This document shows, one piece after another, positions 57,935 through 64,000 of a stretch of 64,000 nucleotides of DNA. Position 1 is the first letter of the stretch. Each line of letters begins with the position of its first letter. Made by a program: the position numbers and the translations under genes. The DNA comes from an uncultured Pelagibacteraceae bacterium (lineage in GTDB: Bacteria; Pseudomonadota; Alphaproteobacteria; Pelagibacterales; Pelagibacteraceae): positions 1-64,000 of the forward strand of contig CACIZB010000005.1 of NCBI GenBank assembly GCA_902591025.1. The letters run 5' to 3'. The notes below the pieces were generated by a model, which saw nothing but the letters and a program-made list of their open reading frames with translations, had not been told where the DNA came from and ran no database searches.

Positions 57935-59332
57935 CTATAAATTTTTAGTTATATCTTCCGTCATTTTTTTTGCATCAGCAAATAACATTAATGTATTTTC
58001 TTTATAAAAAAGATCATTGTCTATTCCTGCATAACCTGGTGATAAACTTCTTTTTACAAATAGAACTGATTTACATTTTTCCACATCTAAAACGGGCATA
58101 CCATAAATTGGGCTTTGTGGATCAGTTTTCGCAACCGGGTTTGTAACATCATTTGCTCCAATCACAAAAGCAACATCGGCATTAGCAAAATCATTATTTA
58201 TTTCTTCTAATTCAAAAACTTCGTCGTATGGTACATTTGCTTCGGCCAATAAGACATTCATATGACCTGGCATTCTACCAGCTACAGGATGTATCGCATA
58301 CGAAACTTTAATATCATTCTTTTTTAGAGTATCTACCATTTCTCTTAATGCATGTTGAGCTTGAGCAACTGCCATACCATAGCCTGGAACTATAATAACT
58401 GATGAGGCATTCTTCATCAAAAATGCAGCATCATCAGCATTACCACTTTTTACAGGTCTTTGTTCTTTATTAGCGGAACTTGAACTAATATCAGTTGCTC
58501 CGAATCCTCCTAAAATAACATTAAAGAATGAACGATTCATACCTTTACACATTATGTAAGATAATATTGCCCCAGAGGAACCTACAAGTGCTCCAGTGAT
58601 TATTAGTGCAGTATTTTCAAGAGTAAATCCAATCCCTGCGGCTGCCCAACCAGAATAAGAATTAAGCATGGATATTACGACTGGCATATCAGCTCCACCA
58701 ATTGGAATAATCAAAAGAAATCCAATTAGAAAAGAAACCGCCAATAAAATCCAAAACAAATTAGATGATTGTGAAGCGCATAATAAATAAATTAAAACAA
58801 CTATAGAAATAAGAATTATAGCATTCAACGGATGCTGTCCTTTAAATACAATAGGTGACCCTGACATAATACCTTGAAGTTTTAAAAAAGCGATTATAGA
58901 TCCAGAAAAAGTTATTGCTCCAACTGCAGCTCCAATTGACATTTCGATCAAACTACCAAGTTTAATATTTCCTTTTGTTCCAAGATTAAATGCTTCAGGA
59001 TTTAGAAAAGCTGAAATCGCAACGAACACTGCTGCTAAACCAACTAAACTGTGAAAACCAGCAACAAGTTCTGGCATTGCAGTCATGGGTATTCTGTAGG
59101 CTATAAATGCTCCAATTAAACCTCCTATCAAAATAAATATTAAAACAAAAATGAAACCTGTTGAAAAATTTCCTATTAATAAAAACGTTACTGTCACTGC
59201 AATAATCATTCCTGAAATTCCAAATAAGTTACCTTGCCTTGAAGTTTCAGGTGAAGATAGCCCTCTTAATGCTAGTATAAAAAGAACGCCAGAAATTAAA
59301 TAAAAAATAGCTGATAAATTTGCTGATATCAT
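57935..59332 (-). CDS. pntB: NAD(P) transhydrogenase subunit beta
   Basis: Inner-membrane and NADP(H)-binding chain of the proton-translocating transhydrogenase, 465 aa. About nine hydrophobic helices fill residues 1-270; the NADP domain III follows with VPGYGMAVAQAQHALREM, HPVAGRMPGHMNVLLAEA and the GANDVTNPVAK nucleotide loop. The enzyme uses the proton gradient to make NADPH from NADH, a plausible use of proteorhodopsin energy. Its start overlaps the end of the small pntA gene by one base. Confidence 0.97.
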   Translation of the reverse strand: MISANLSAIFYLISGVLFILALRGLSSPETSRQGNLFGISGMIIAVTVTFLLIGNFSTGFIFVLIFILIGGLIGAFIAYRIPMTAMPELVAGFHSLVGLAAVFVAISAFLNPEAFNLGTKGNIKLGSLIEMSIGAAVGAITFSGSIIAFLKLQGIMSGSPIVFKGQHPLNAIILISIVVLIYLLCASQSSNLFWILLAVSFLIGFLLIIPIGGADMPVVISMLNSYSGWAAAGIGFTLENTALIITGALVGSSGAILSYIMCKGMNRSFFNVILGGFGATDISSSSANKEQRPVKSGNADDAAFLMKNASSVIIVPGYGMAVAQAQHALREMVDTLKKNDIKVSYAIHPVAGRMPGHMNVLLAEANVPYDEVFELEEINNDFANADVAFVIGANDVTNPVAKTDPQSPIYGMPVLDVEKCKSVLFVKRSLSPGYAGIDNDLFYKENTLMLFADAKKMTEDITKNL

Positions 59333-59640
59333 TATTTATCCTTTTTCTTTTTTTTATACATCGCTAACATTCTTTGAGTTACTAAAAACCCACCAAAAAT
59401 ATTTATTGCAGCTAATGCTATAGCTAAAAAACCAAAAGTACTCGAAGTATTAAAAATAGTGTCTGAATTTCCAGATAATCCAGCAATTATAGCCCCAACA
59501 ATAATCACAGATGATATTGCATTTGTGACTGACATCAAAGGTGTATGCAATGACGGAGTCACACTCCAAACAACATAATATCCAACAAATATTGATAAGA
59601 TAAATATGCTTAATCTAAAAATTAAAGGATCTATTTCCAT
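59332..59640 (-). CDS. pntAB: NAD(P) transhydrogenase subunit alpha, membrane part
   Basis: 102-aa membrane subunit with about three helices, corresponding to the C-terminal part of E. coli PntA. The VTPSLHTPLMSVTNAISSVIIVGAI stretch (in two parts) is the conserved core helix pair and the C terminus is basic. In alphaproteobacteria such as Rhodospirillum rubrum the alpha chain is split into two genes, as here. It lies 1 base after the larger alpha gene. Confidence 0.95.
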   Translation of the reverse strand: MEIDPLIFRLSIFILSIFVGYYVVWSVTPSLHTPLMSVTNAISSVIIVGAIIAGLSGNSDTIFNTSSTFGFLAIALAAINIFGGFLVTQRMLAMYKKKKKDK

Positions 59641-59641
59641 A

Positions 59642-60730
59642 TTATTTTATTAATGTTTTCATTATTATTTCATCTTCTAAGTTAATATTTATTTTTTTAT
59701 TTTCTTTATCGAATAAATTATCAACAAAATTAAATACATTTTTCGCGTATAAACTTGACGCAGAAATTGGCAGTTTATTTAAAATATTAATTTCTCCCAT
59801 TATTTTTATCCCATTCTTTTCAATAATTTTGTCAGCTTCTGTATAAGCGGTATTTCCGCCCTGTACAGCTGCTAAGTCATAAATTACTGAACCAGGTTGC
59901 ATATCATTTATCATATTGTCTTTTATTATTAATGGAGCTTTTTTTCCAGGAATTAAAGCTGTACAAATTACAATATCAATTTTTTTCAAAGTTTCAGATA
60001 ACAAGTGCTCTTGTTTTTTTTTAAAATCATCTGAAGCTTCTTTTGCATATCCTCCTTCAGTTTCAAGGTTTTCAGAACCTTCAACAGTTAGGAATTTTCC
60101 ACCTAAGCTTTCAACTTGCTCTTTAGAAGCCATTCTAACATCTGTAGCAAATACTATTGCTCCCATTCTTTTAGCTGTGGCAATTGCTTGAAGTCCAGCA
60201 ACCCCAGCACCCACTACTAAAATTTTAGCAGCAGGAATTGTACCTGCGGCAGTCATCATCATTGGTATAGCTTTTTCAAAATTTGCGAATGATTCAATTA
60301 CAGCTTTATAGCCAGCCAAATTTGCTTGTGATGACAATATATCCATTGATTGAGCTCTAGTGATTCTTGGTAGCAACTCTAGTGAGAAAAGATTAATTTT
60401 TTTTTTAGCTAAGAGTTCTAACTTATCTTTATTTTCATAAGGATTTAAAACTCCTATTAATATTTGATTTTCTTTAATTATTGAAGTTTTGTTATCTGGT
60501 AATATTCCTAACTGAACAATTATATCTGATGAACCTAAAATTTCCTGTTCATCTTTAGAAAATTTTACACCTAATTTTTTATACTCATGATCGTTTATTC
60601 CAATATGATGACCATAATTTTCACTTAGCAAAATTTCAAACCCTAAAGAAGTATATTTTTTTACTATATCGGGTGTGATAGCTATTCTTTTTTCAATTTT
60701 TTGATTTTCTAAAACTGATCCGATTTTCAT
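59642..60730 (-). CDS. pntAA: NAD(P) transhydrogenase subunit alpha, NAD-binding part
   Basis: 362-aa cytosolic domain I that binds NAD(H). The N terminus MKIGSVLENQKIEKRIAITPD shows the alanine-dehydrogenase-like fold, and the Rossmann site is ILVVGAGVAGLQAIATAKRMGA near residues 170-190, here in two parts. ATDVRMASKEQVESLGGKF follows, then IPGKKAPLI. It stands first in the pntAA-pntAB-pntB row, with a small oxidase-like gene just upstream. Confidence 0.97.
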   Translation of the reverse strand: MKIGSVLENQKIEKRIAITPDIVKKYTSLGFEILLSENYGHHIGINDHEYKKLGVKFSKDEQEILGSSDIIVQLGILPDNKTSIIKENQILIGVLNPYENKDKLELLAKKKINLFSLELLPRITRAQSMDILSSQANLAGYKAVIESFANFEKAIPMMMTAAGTIPAAKILVVGAGVAGLQAIATAKRMGAIVFATDVRMASKEQVESLGGKFLTVEGSENLETEGGYAKEASDDFKKKQEHLLSETLKKIDIVICTALIPGKKAPLIIKDNMINDMQPGSVIYDLAAVQGGNTAYTEADKIIEKNGIKIMGEINILNKLPISASSLYAKNVFNFVDNLFDKENKKININLEDEIIMKTLIK

Positions 60731-60739
60731 AAAAGCAAC

Positions 60740-60850
60740 TTATAGTAAGAAAATTGCCATTAAAACTAATACAACTATAACAGCGACAGTTCCCCACAGA
60801 ACAAACTTAGTAAAATTATTCCATGTATTTTTATGGCTCTCATTATCCAT
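60740..60850 (-). CDS. Small aa3-type cytochrome oxidase subunit IV-like protein
   Basis: A 36-residue ORF, with a polar start MDNESHKNTWNNF then one transmembrane helix ending AIFLL. This matches the short aa3-type oxidase subunit IV proteins that alphaproteobacteria often carry just upstream of pntA: an acidic/His N terminus, an aromatic segment, then one helix. Its stop lies 9 bases before the pntAA start and rpmJ follows on the other side. No oxidase genes are near, so membership in the oxidase is inferred from family habit. Confidence 0.7.
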   Translation of the reverse strand: MDNESHKNTWNNFTKFVLWGTVAVIVVLVLMAIFLL

Positions 60851-60855
60851 ATTTA

Positions 60856-60981
60856 TTACTTTTGTCTTGCTTTAAACTTTGGATTAGTCTTATTAATTAT
60901 ATATACTCTACCTCTTCTTCTAACAAGTTTAGAATTTAGATCTCTTTTTTTGACAGATTTTAAAGAACTTTTTATTTTCAT
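60856..60981 (-). CDS. rpmJ: 50S ribosomal protein L36, zinc-free type
   Basis: 41-residue basic protein that begins [20 protein letters not shown] and continues [20 protein letters not shown], the alphaproteobacterial L36 pattern. There are no cysteines or the usual zinc His, so this is the C- form. Its ATG lies 12 bases after the 5S rRNA 3' end on the same strand, with no ribosome site between (only an AT-rich run), so it is possibly co-transcribed with 5S or read from a message start close by. Confidence 0.93.
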   Translation of the reverse strand: MKIKSSLKSVKKRDLNSKLVRRRGRVYIINKTNPKFKARQK

Positions 60982-60992
60982 AAAATTATTAA

Positions 60993-61109
60993 AAGCCGGC
61001 AACGTCCTACTCTTCCATGTCTTAAGACAAAGTACCATCGGCGCAGAAAGGCTTGACTTCCGAGTTCGGAATGGGATCGGGTATGACACCTTCGCAATAA
61101 TTACCGGCT
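60993..61109 (-). rRNA. 5S ribosomal RNA
   Basis: About 117 bases on the minus strand. The 5' end GCCGGTAATTATTGCG pairs with the 3' end GTTGCCGGC as helix I, and CCCGATCCCATTCCGAACTC is the highly conserved loop A/B-C region; the CGCCGATGGTACT segment also matches 5S. The next gene upstream is fcl, not 23S rRNA, so 5S is separated from any 16S-23S genes. Ends are set from helix I and may be off by a few bases. Confidence 0.95.
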
Positions 61110-61114
61110 CGAGC

Positions 61115-61143
61115 CTTATACTCAAGAATTTAAAAATTGTAAA
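61115..61143 (-). promoter_or_regulatory. Promoter of 5S rRNA
   Basis: Minus-strand -35 TTTACA (61138-61143) and -10 TATAAG (61115-61120) are separated by 17 bases. The expected start at about 61108 coincides with the first G of helix I, so the 5S gene seems to be transcribed on its own. Confidence 0.65.
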
Positions 61144-61161
61144 GAATTAAGAAATCTAATT

Positions 61162-62100
61162 TTAACTAATTTTATCAATAAAATCTCGATAAGTAATTTC
61201 TATTGCTTTCTTAATGTCAGTTTTTGCCACCCAACCGTATTTCTTAGCTAAATTAATATTCAGCACTTTTCTTGGAGTACCATTAGGTTTTGATTTATCA
61301 AATTTAATTTTAACTTTTTTTCCAGGATAAATTATTTTTAATAGCATATTTGCATATTCTTTAATAGTAAGATCTTTACCTGTTCCAATATTAATAAAAG
61401 TCTCTTTAATTTTTTTATTCATGAAGAATACGCACGCCTCAGCTAAATCATCCACAAAAATTAATTCTCTTTTTGGTGAACCATTGCCCCAAAGTGTAAG
61501 CGTATCTTTTTTATTTTTCTTAATTGTGTGAATTTTTTTTATTAAAGACGGAAAAAAATGAGAGTTTAAACTATCATAGTTGTCATTAGGACCGAAAGTA
61601 TTTGTGGGCATTAAACACTTATAATTTGTTTGGTATTGATAATTATAACTCTCACACATTTTAATTCCAGCAATTTTTGCTATTGCATATGGTTCATTTG
61701 TGTTCTCTAATATTCCATTTAAAAGATACTCCTCTTTAATTGGTTGCTTACAAAGTTTTGGATAAACGCAACTTGAACCAAGAAAAATCAAGTTCTTTAT
61801 ATTACACTTATACGCACCATGAATAACATTGTTTTGAATAGATAAATTGCTATGAATGAATTCTGCTCTAAATTTATTATTTGAATAAATTCCTCCTACC
61901 TTTGCGGCTGCAATAAATATAAATTTTGGTTTTTTTTTTTTTAAAAAATTAAATACTTTCGATTGATCAGTTAGATCTAAATTATTTTTTTCAATTGTGA
62001 TAATATTTTTATAACCTTTGTCTAATAATTTTCTTACTATTGCGCTTCCAACCAAACCATTGTGACCAGCAACAAAAATTTTTGATTTTTTATTAATCAT
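61162..62100 (-). CDS. fcl: GDP-L-fucose synthase
   Basis: Epimerase-reductase of 312 aa that turns GDP-4-keto-6-deoxymannose into GDP-L-fucose with NADPH. Rossmann motif GHNGLVGSAIVRKL (residues 13-26), LGSSCVYPKLCKQP, and the catalytic pattern of Ser/Tyr/Lys with EPYAIAKIAGIKMCE. FVDDLAEA and GTGKDLTIKEYA complete the SDR fold. Its start overlaps gmd by 8 bases, so both make one GDP-fucose unit for a surface glycan. Confidence 0.93.
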   Translation of the reverse strand: MINKKSKIFVAGHNGLVGSAIVRKLLDKGYKNIITIEKNNLDLTDQSKVFNFLKKKKPKFIFIAAAKVGGIYSNNKFRAEFIHSNLSIQNNVIHGAYKCNIKNLIFLGSSCVYPKLCKQPIKEEYLLNGILENTNEPYAIAKIAGIKMCESYNYQYQTNYKCLMPTNTFGPNDNYDSLNSHFFPSLIKKIHTIKKNKKDTLTLWGNGSPKRELIFVDDLAEACVFFMNKKIKETFINIGTGKDLTIKEYANMLLKIIYPGKKVKIKFDKSKPNGTPRKVLNINLAKKYGWVAKTDIKKAIEITYRDFIDKIS

Positions 62101-63136
62101 GAATTAATTTTTTTAAATCAAAATTAACCATTTCTTTTACTAAAGTTTTAATTGAAGTTTTAGGTTTCCACTTAAGTTCTTTTCTAGCTTTTCTTGAATT
62201 TCCTAATAAAGTGTCGACTTCTAATGGCCTAAAATATTCTCTATTACAAGCAATTATACAATTATTATCGCCGTCATAACATTTTTCGTTAATCCCTTTG
62301 CCCCTCCATTTATACTTAATAGATAATTCTTGCAAAACTAAGTTTACAAATTGTTTAACAGTATATTGTTTCCCAGTTGAAATTACATAATCAGAGGGTT
62401 TCTTTTTTTGTAACATTTTCCACATAGCTTCGACATAATCTTTAGCATGTCCCCAATCTCTTTTTGCATTTAGATTGCCTAAATAAAGAGTTTTTTGTTT
62501 TTTTAATTTAATATTACATAATCCAAGAACAATCTTTCTAGTCACAAAAGTTTCTCCTCTCACAGGGCTCTCGTGGTTAAATAAAATTCCGTTACAAGCA
62601 AAAATATTATAAGCCTCCCTGTAGTTCACAGTTATCCAGTGAGCATAAACTTTAGCTACACCATAAGGGCTTCTTGGATAAAAAGGAGTTCTCTCAGTTT
62701 GGGGAACTTCTCTTACTTTACCAAACATTTCAGATGTACCAGCTTGATAAAATTTAGTTATTTTTTCATACCCATGGAATTTAATGGCCTCAAGAATTCT
62801 TAGAGCACCTATTGCATCCGCATTCGCCGTATACTCGGGAACTTCAAAAGATACCGAAACATGAGACTGAGCAGCCAGATTGTAAATTTCATTTGGCTTT
62901 ATTTTTTTAATTAAAGTTGAAACAGAAATAGCATCTGTGATATCTCCATAATGTAGAAAAAAATTACGTTTTTTTTCAAATGGGTCTTGATAAATATGAT
63001 CAATTCTTCCTGTGTTAAAAGAAGATGATCTTCTTTTTACTCCGTGAACAAGATATCCTTTTTTGATAAGAAATTCAGAGAGATATGATCCATCTTGACC
63101 AGTTACCCCAAAAATTAAGGCAATTTTTTTTTTCAT
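62093..63136 (-). CDS. gmd: GDP-mannose 4,6-dehydratase
   Basis: NADP-dependent dehydratase of 347 aa, first step from GDP-mannose to GDP-fucose or related deoxysugars. The nucleotide motif GVTGQDGSYLSEFL is at residues 9-22, followed by GVKRRSSSFNTGRIDHIY, the LAAQSHVSVSFE strand, the catalytic Tyr/Lys YGVAKVYAH near residue 158, and NHESPVRGETFVTRK. Its start overlaps the upstream sugar transferase stop in ATGA form (63133-63136). Confidence 0.96.
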   Translation of the reverse strand: MKKKIALIFGVTGQDGSYLSEFLIKKGYLVHGVKRRSSSFNTGRIDHIYQDPFEKKRNFFLHYGDITDAISVSTLIKKIKPNEIYNLAAQSHVSVSFEVPEYTANADAIGALRILEAIKFHGYEKITKFYQAGTSEMFGKVREVPQTERTPFYPRSPYGVAKVYAHWITVNYREAYNIFACNGILFNHESPVRGETFVTRKIVLGLCNIKLKKQKTLYLGNLNAKRDWGHAKDYVEAMWKMLQKKKPSDYVISTGKQYTVKQFVNLVLQELSIKYKWRGKGINEKCYDGDNNCIIACNREYFRPLEVDTLLGNSRKARKELKWKPKTSIKTLVKEMVNFDLKKLIHD

Positions 63137-64000
63137 ACTTTTTTATATTTTAAAATAAATAGTTTAAAGTAAATAACTGTATAAATCGTTAAATTCAATA
63201 AAATTAAGATTATTTGTATTTGTGTATTTGTAATATTATTCATTGAAATTAAAAATATAATGAGATTATAAGCATTTATTAAATTAGCTGATAGAAAATT
63301 GACAGATGAAATTTTTAAAGTATTTTTTTTTTTTAAATAATAAAAAAGTAACTGGTGTAGATGATTTGAATCTGGCTCTAATGGAGATATACTTAAAGTT
63401 TTTTTTCTAATCATTGAAAAAAGTAACTCAAAAGATGGATACCATAACATTAGTATGATGGAAAAGGGTGAAATGTGTCTGTTTAAATTATAAAGCTCAA
63501 TTAAAAAAATAGAGAATATAAATCCGAGCAAATATGATCCAGAGTCACCTAAAAAAATCTTATTAAAAGAATTTAGTATAAAGCATATTAAAAGTACTGT
63601 TATAAAATTTAGTATTATAATATTATTAATCACAATATTTCCATTGAAATTTAAATAAAATACTATTAATGAAATAATTAGGTAGTAACCAATACACAAA
63701 GTATTCAAACCATCAAAAAAATTAGATCCATTAACTATAATAATTATACAAAATACTACAAAAATATTATTAAAAAAAGAATTTGTTAATAACTGATCAA
63801 GTAAAAAAACTCTTGTGTCATTAATCCTCATTTCAGATAGATATACAAAAATTAAAATAAACAATATTTGTAAAATTAATCTAAATTTAGCAGATTTCAA
63901 AAATTTCATATCAGAAAAAATTCCTAAAAAAAAGATTATTGAGGAGAATAAAATAAAATACTTATCAAGTTGATTAAATAAACTCAAAAAACTTAAATAA
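63133..64000 (-). CDS. WecA/MraY-family glycosyl-1-phosphate transferase (5' end cut by window edge)
   Basis: Polytopic membrane protein; about 289 residues are visible and the frame is open to base 64000, so the true start lies beyond the window. The TTG at 63987 is probably internal. Family marks are LGIFSDMKFLKSAKFRLILQ near the visible start, NGSNFFDGLNTL (with the catalytic NxxNxxDG-type residues), FLGDSGSYLLGF and the HLHQLLFYY motif (DSNHLHQ). It would attach a sugar phosphate to undecaprenyl phosphate, starting an O-antigen or similar chain. Expected full length is about 320-350 aa. Confidence 0.88.
   Translation of the reverse strand, partial: YLSFLSLFNQLDKYFILFSSIIFFLGIFSDMKFLKSAKFRLILQILFILIFVYLSEMRINDTRVFLLDQLLTNSFFNNIFVVFCIIIIVNGSNFFDGLNTLCIGYYLIISLIVFYLNFNGNIVINNIIILNFITVLLICFILNSFNKIFLGDSGSYLLGFIFSIFLIELYNLNRHISPFSIILMLWYPSFELLFSMIRKKTLSISPLEPDSNHLHQLLFYYLKKKNTLKISSVNFLSANLINAYNLIIFLISMNNITNTQIQIILILLNLTIYTVIYFKLFILKYKKV

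Larger units (their letters stand above)
61110..64000. other. Probable left edge of hypervariable region 2 (surface sugar genes)
   Basis: To the right of 5S lie only cell-surface sugar genes (fcl, gmd, a WecA/MraY-type transferase), all leftward and overlapping, running past the window end. In described SAR11 genomes hypervariable region 2 sits between the 23S and 5S rRNA genes and holds such genes. The boundary here is the 5S gene. The identification uses that published layout and cannot be confirmed from this window alone. Confidence 0.65.

Noticed and set aside
60833-61150. 105-codon rightward ORF
   Set aside because: It runs through the antisense of the 5S rRNA and rpmJ genes, which account for the bases fully.

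Overview
This window looks like a piece of a SAR11 (Candidatus Pelagibacter-type, Alphaproteobacteria) chromosome. The pointers are very low G+C (near 30% by eye), minimal gaps between genes with many 1-41 base overlaps, a blue-type proteorhodopsin followed by ferredoxin, ferredoxin reductase and GST genes, alphaproteobacterial gene orders (rpoH facing purA; yebC-ruvC-tolQRAB-pal; DUF4164-like/zapA; split pntA/pntA/pntB), and a 5S rRNA gene with no 23S gene beside it, bordering a cell-surface sugar region. No insertion sequence, prophage, CRISPR array or integrase was seen. Almost everything is core housekeeping.

Layout. 1-6166: the end of umuC, then a leftward block of two glycosyltransferases and PEP carboxylase. 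6160-6980: a DksA-family gene with a canonical promoter, followed by two tiny overlapping membrane-peptide ORFs. 6977-9796: the leftward proteorhodopsin, ferredoxin, ferredoxin reductase and GST cluster, with an intrinsic terminator just after proteorhodopsin and two adjacent palindromes in front of it. 10013-16447: propionyl-CoA synthetase, an SMR transporter, dihydroorotase, YgfZ, tRNA-Leu, nadA and nadC. 16461-28758: pyruvate phosphate dikinase, glycyl-tRNA synthetase, an S49 protease, and isoprenoid genes (ispB, dxs, ispA) mixed with pdxH, aroC and xseB. 28779-33243: tsaC, an ABC-2 exporter, tRNA-Arg, rluD and rpoH. 33240-48962: a long leftward run holding purA, thiD, glmM, folP, ftsH, tilS, Tol-Pal, a RuvC-like nuclease, yebC, a YmdB-type phosphoesterase, fau, zapA and a coiled-coil gene. 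49016-57226: a rightward run holding tkt, gap, pgk, a class I aldolase, thiE, efp, suhB, rpmE, a TrcR/DUF1013 gene, rpsU and initiator tRNA. 57229-61109: leftward transaldolase, pntB, pntA, a small oxidase-type subunit, rpmJ and 5S rRNA. 61162-64000: GDP-fucose synthesis and a WecA/MraY-type transferase, probably the edge of SAR11 hypervariable region 2.

How the genes fit together. Central carbon genes here favour gluconeogenesis and anaplerosis (ppc, ppdK, class I aldolase, pgk, gap) plus the non-oxidative pentose phosphate branch (tkt, transaldolase). Light or respiratory energy links to redox through proteorhodopsin, the ferredoxin/reductase pair and the proton-translocating transhydrogenase. 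thiD and thiE fit thiamine-precursor salvage. Envelope upkeep is covered by Tol-Pal, FtsH, S49 protease and surface glycosylation.

Most worth a second look: the RuvC-like nuclease sitting at the ruv locus without ruvA/ruvB; rpsU, which seems to start at ATT and is coupled to a 22-codon upstream ORF; the micro-ORF chain after dksA; the palindrome pair before proteorhodopsin; the self-promoted 5S gene abutting rpmJ; and the shared loss of zinc cysteines in DksA, L31 and L36. I found no clearly new multi-gene defence or metabolic system. No database searches were possible, so all product names rest on motif and context recognition.
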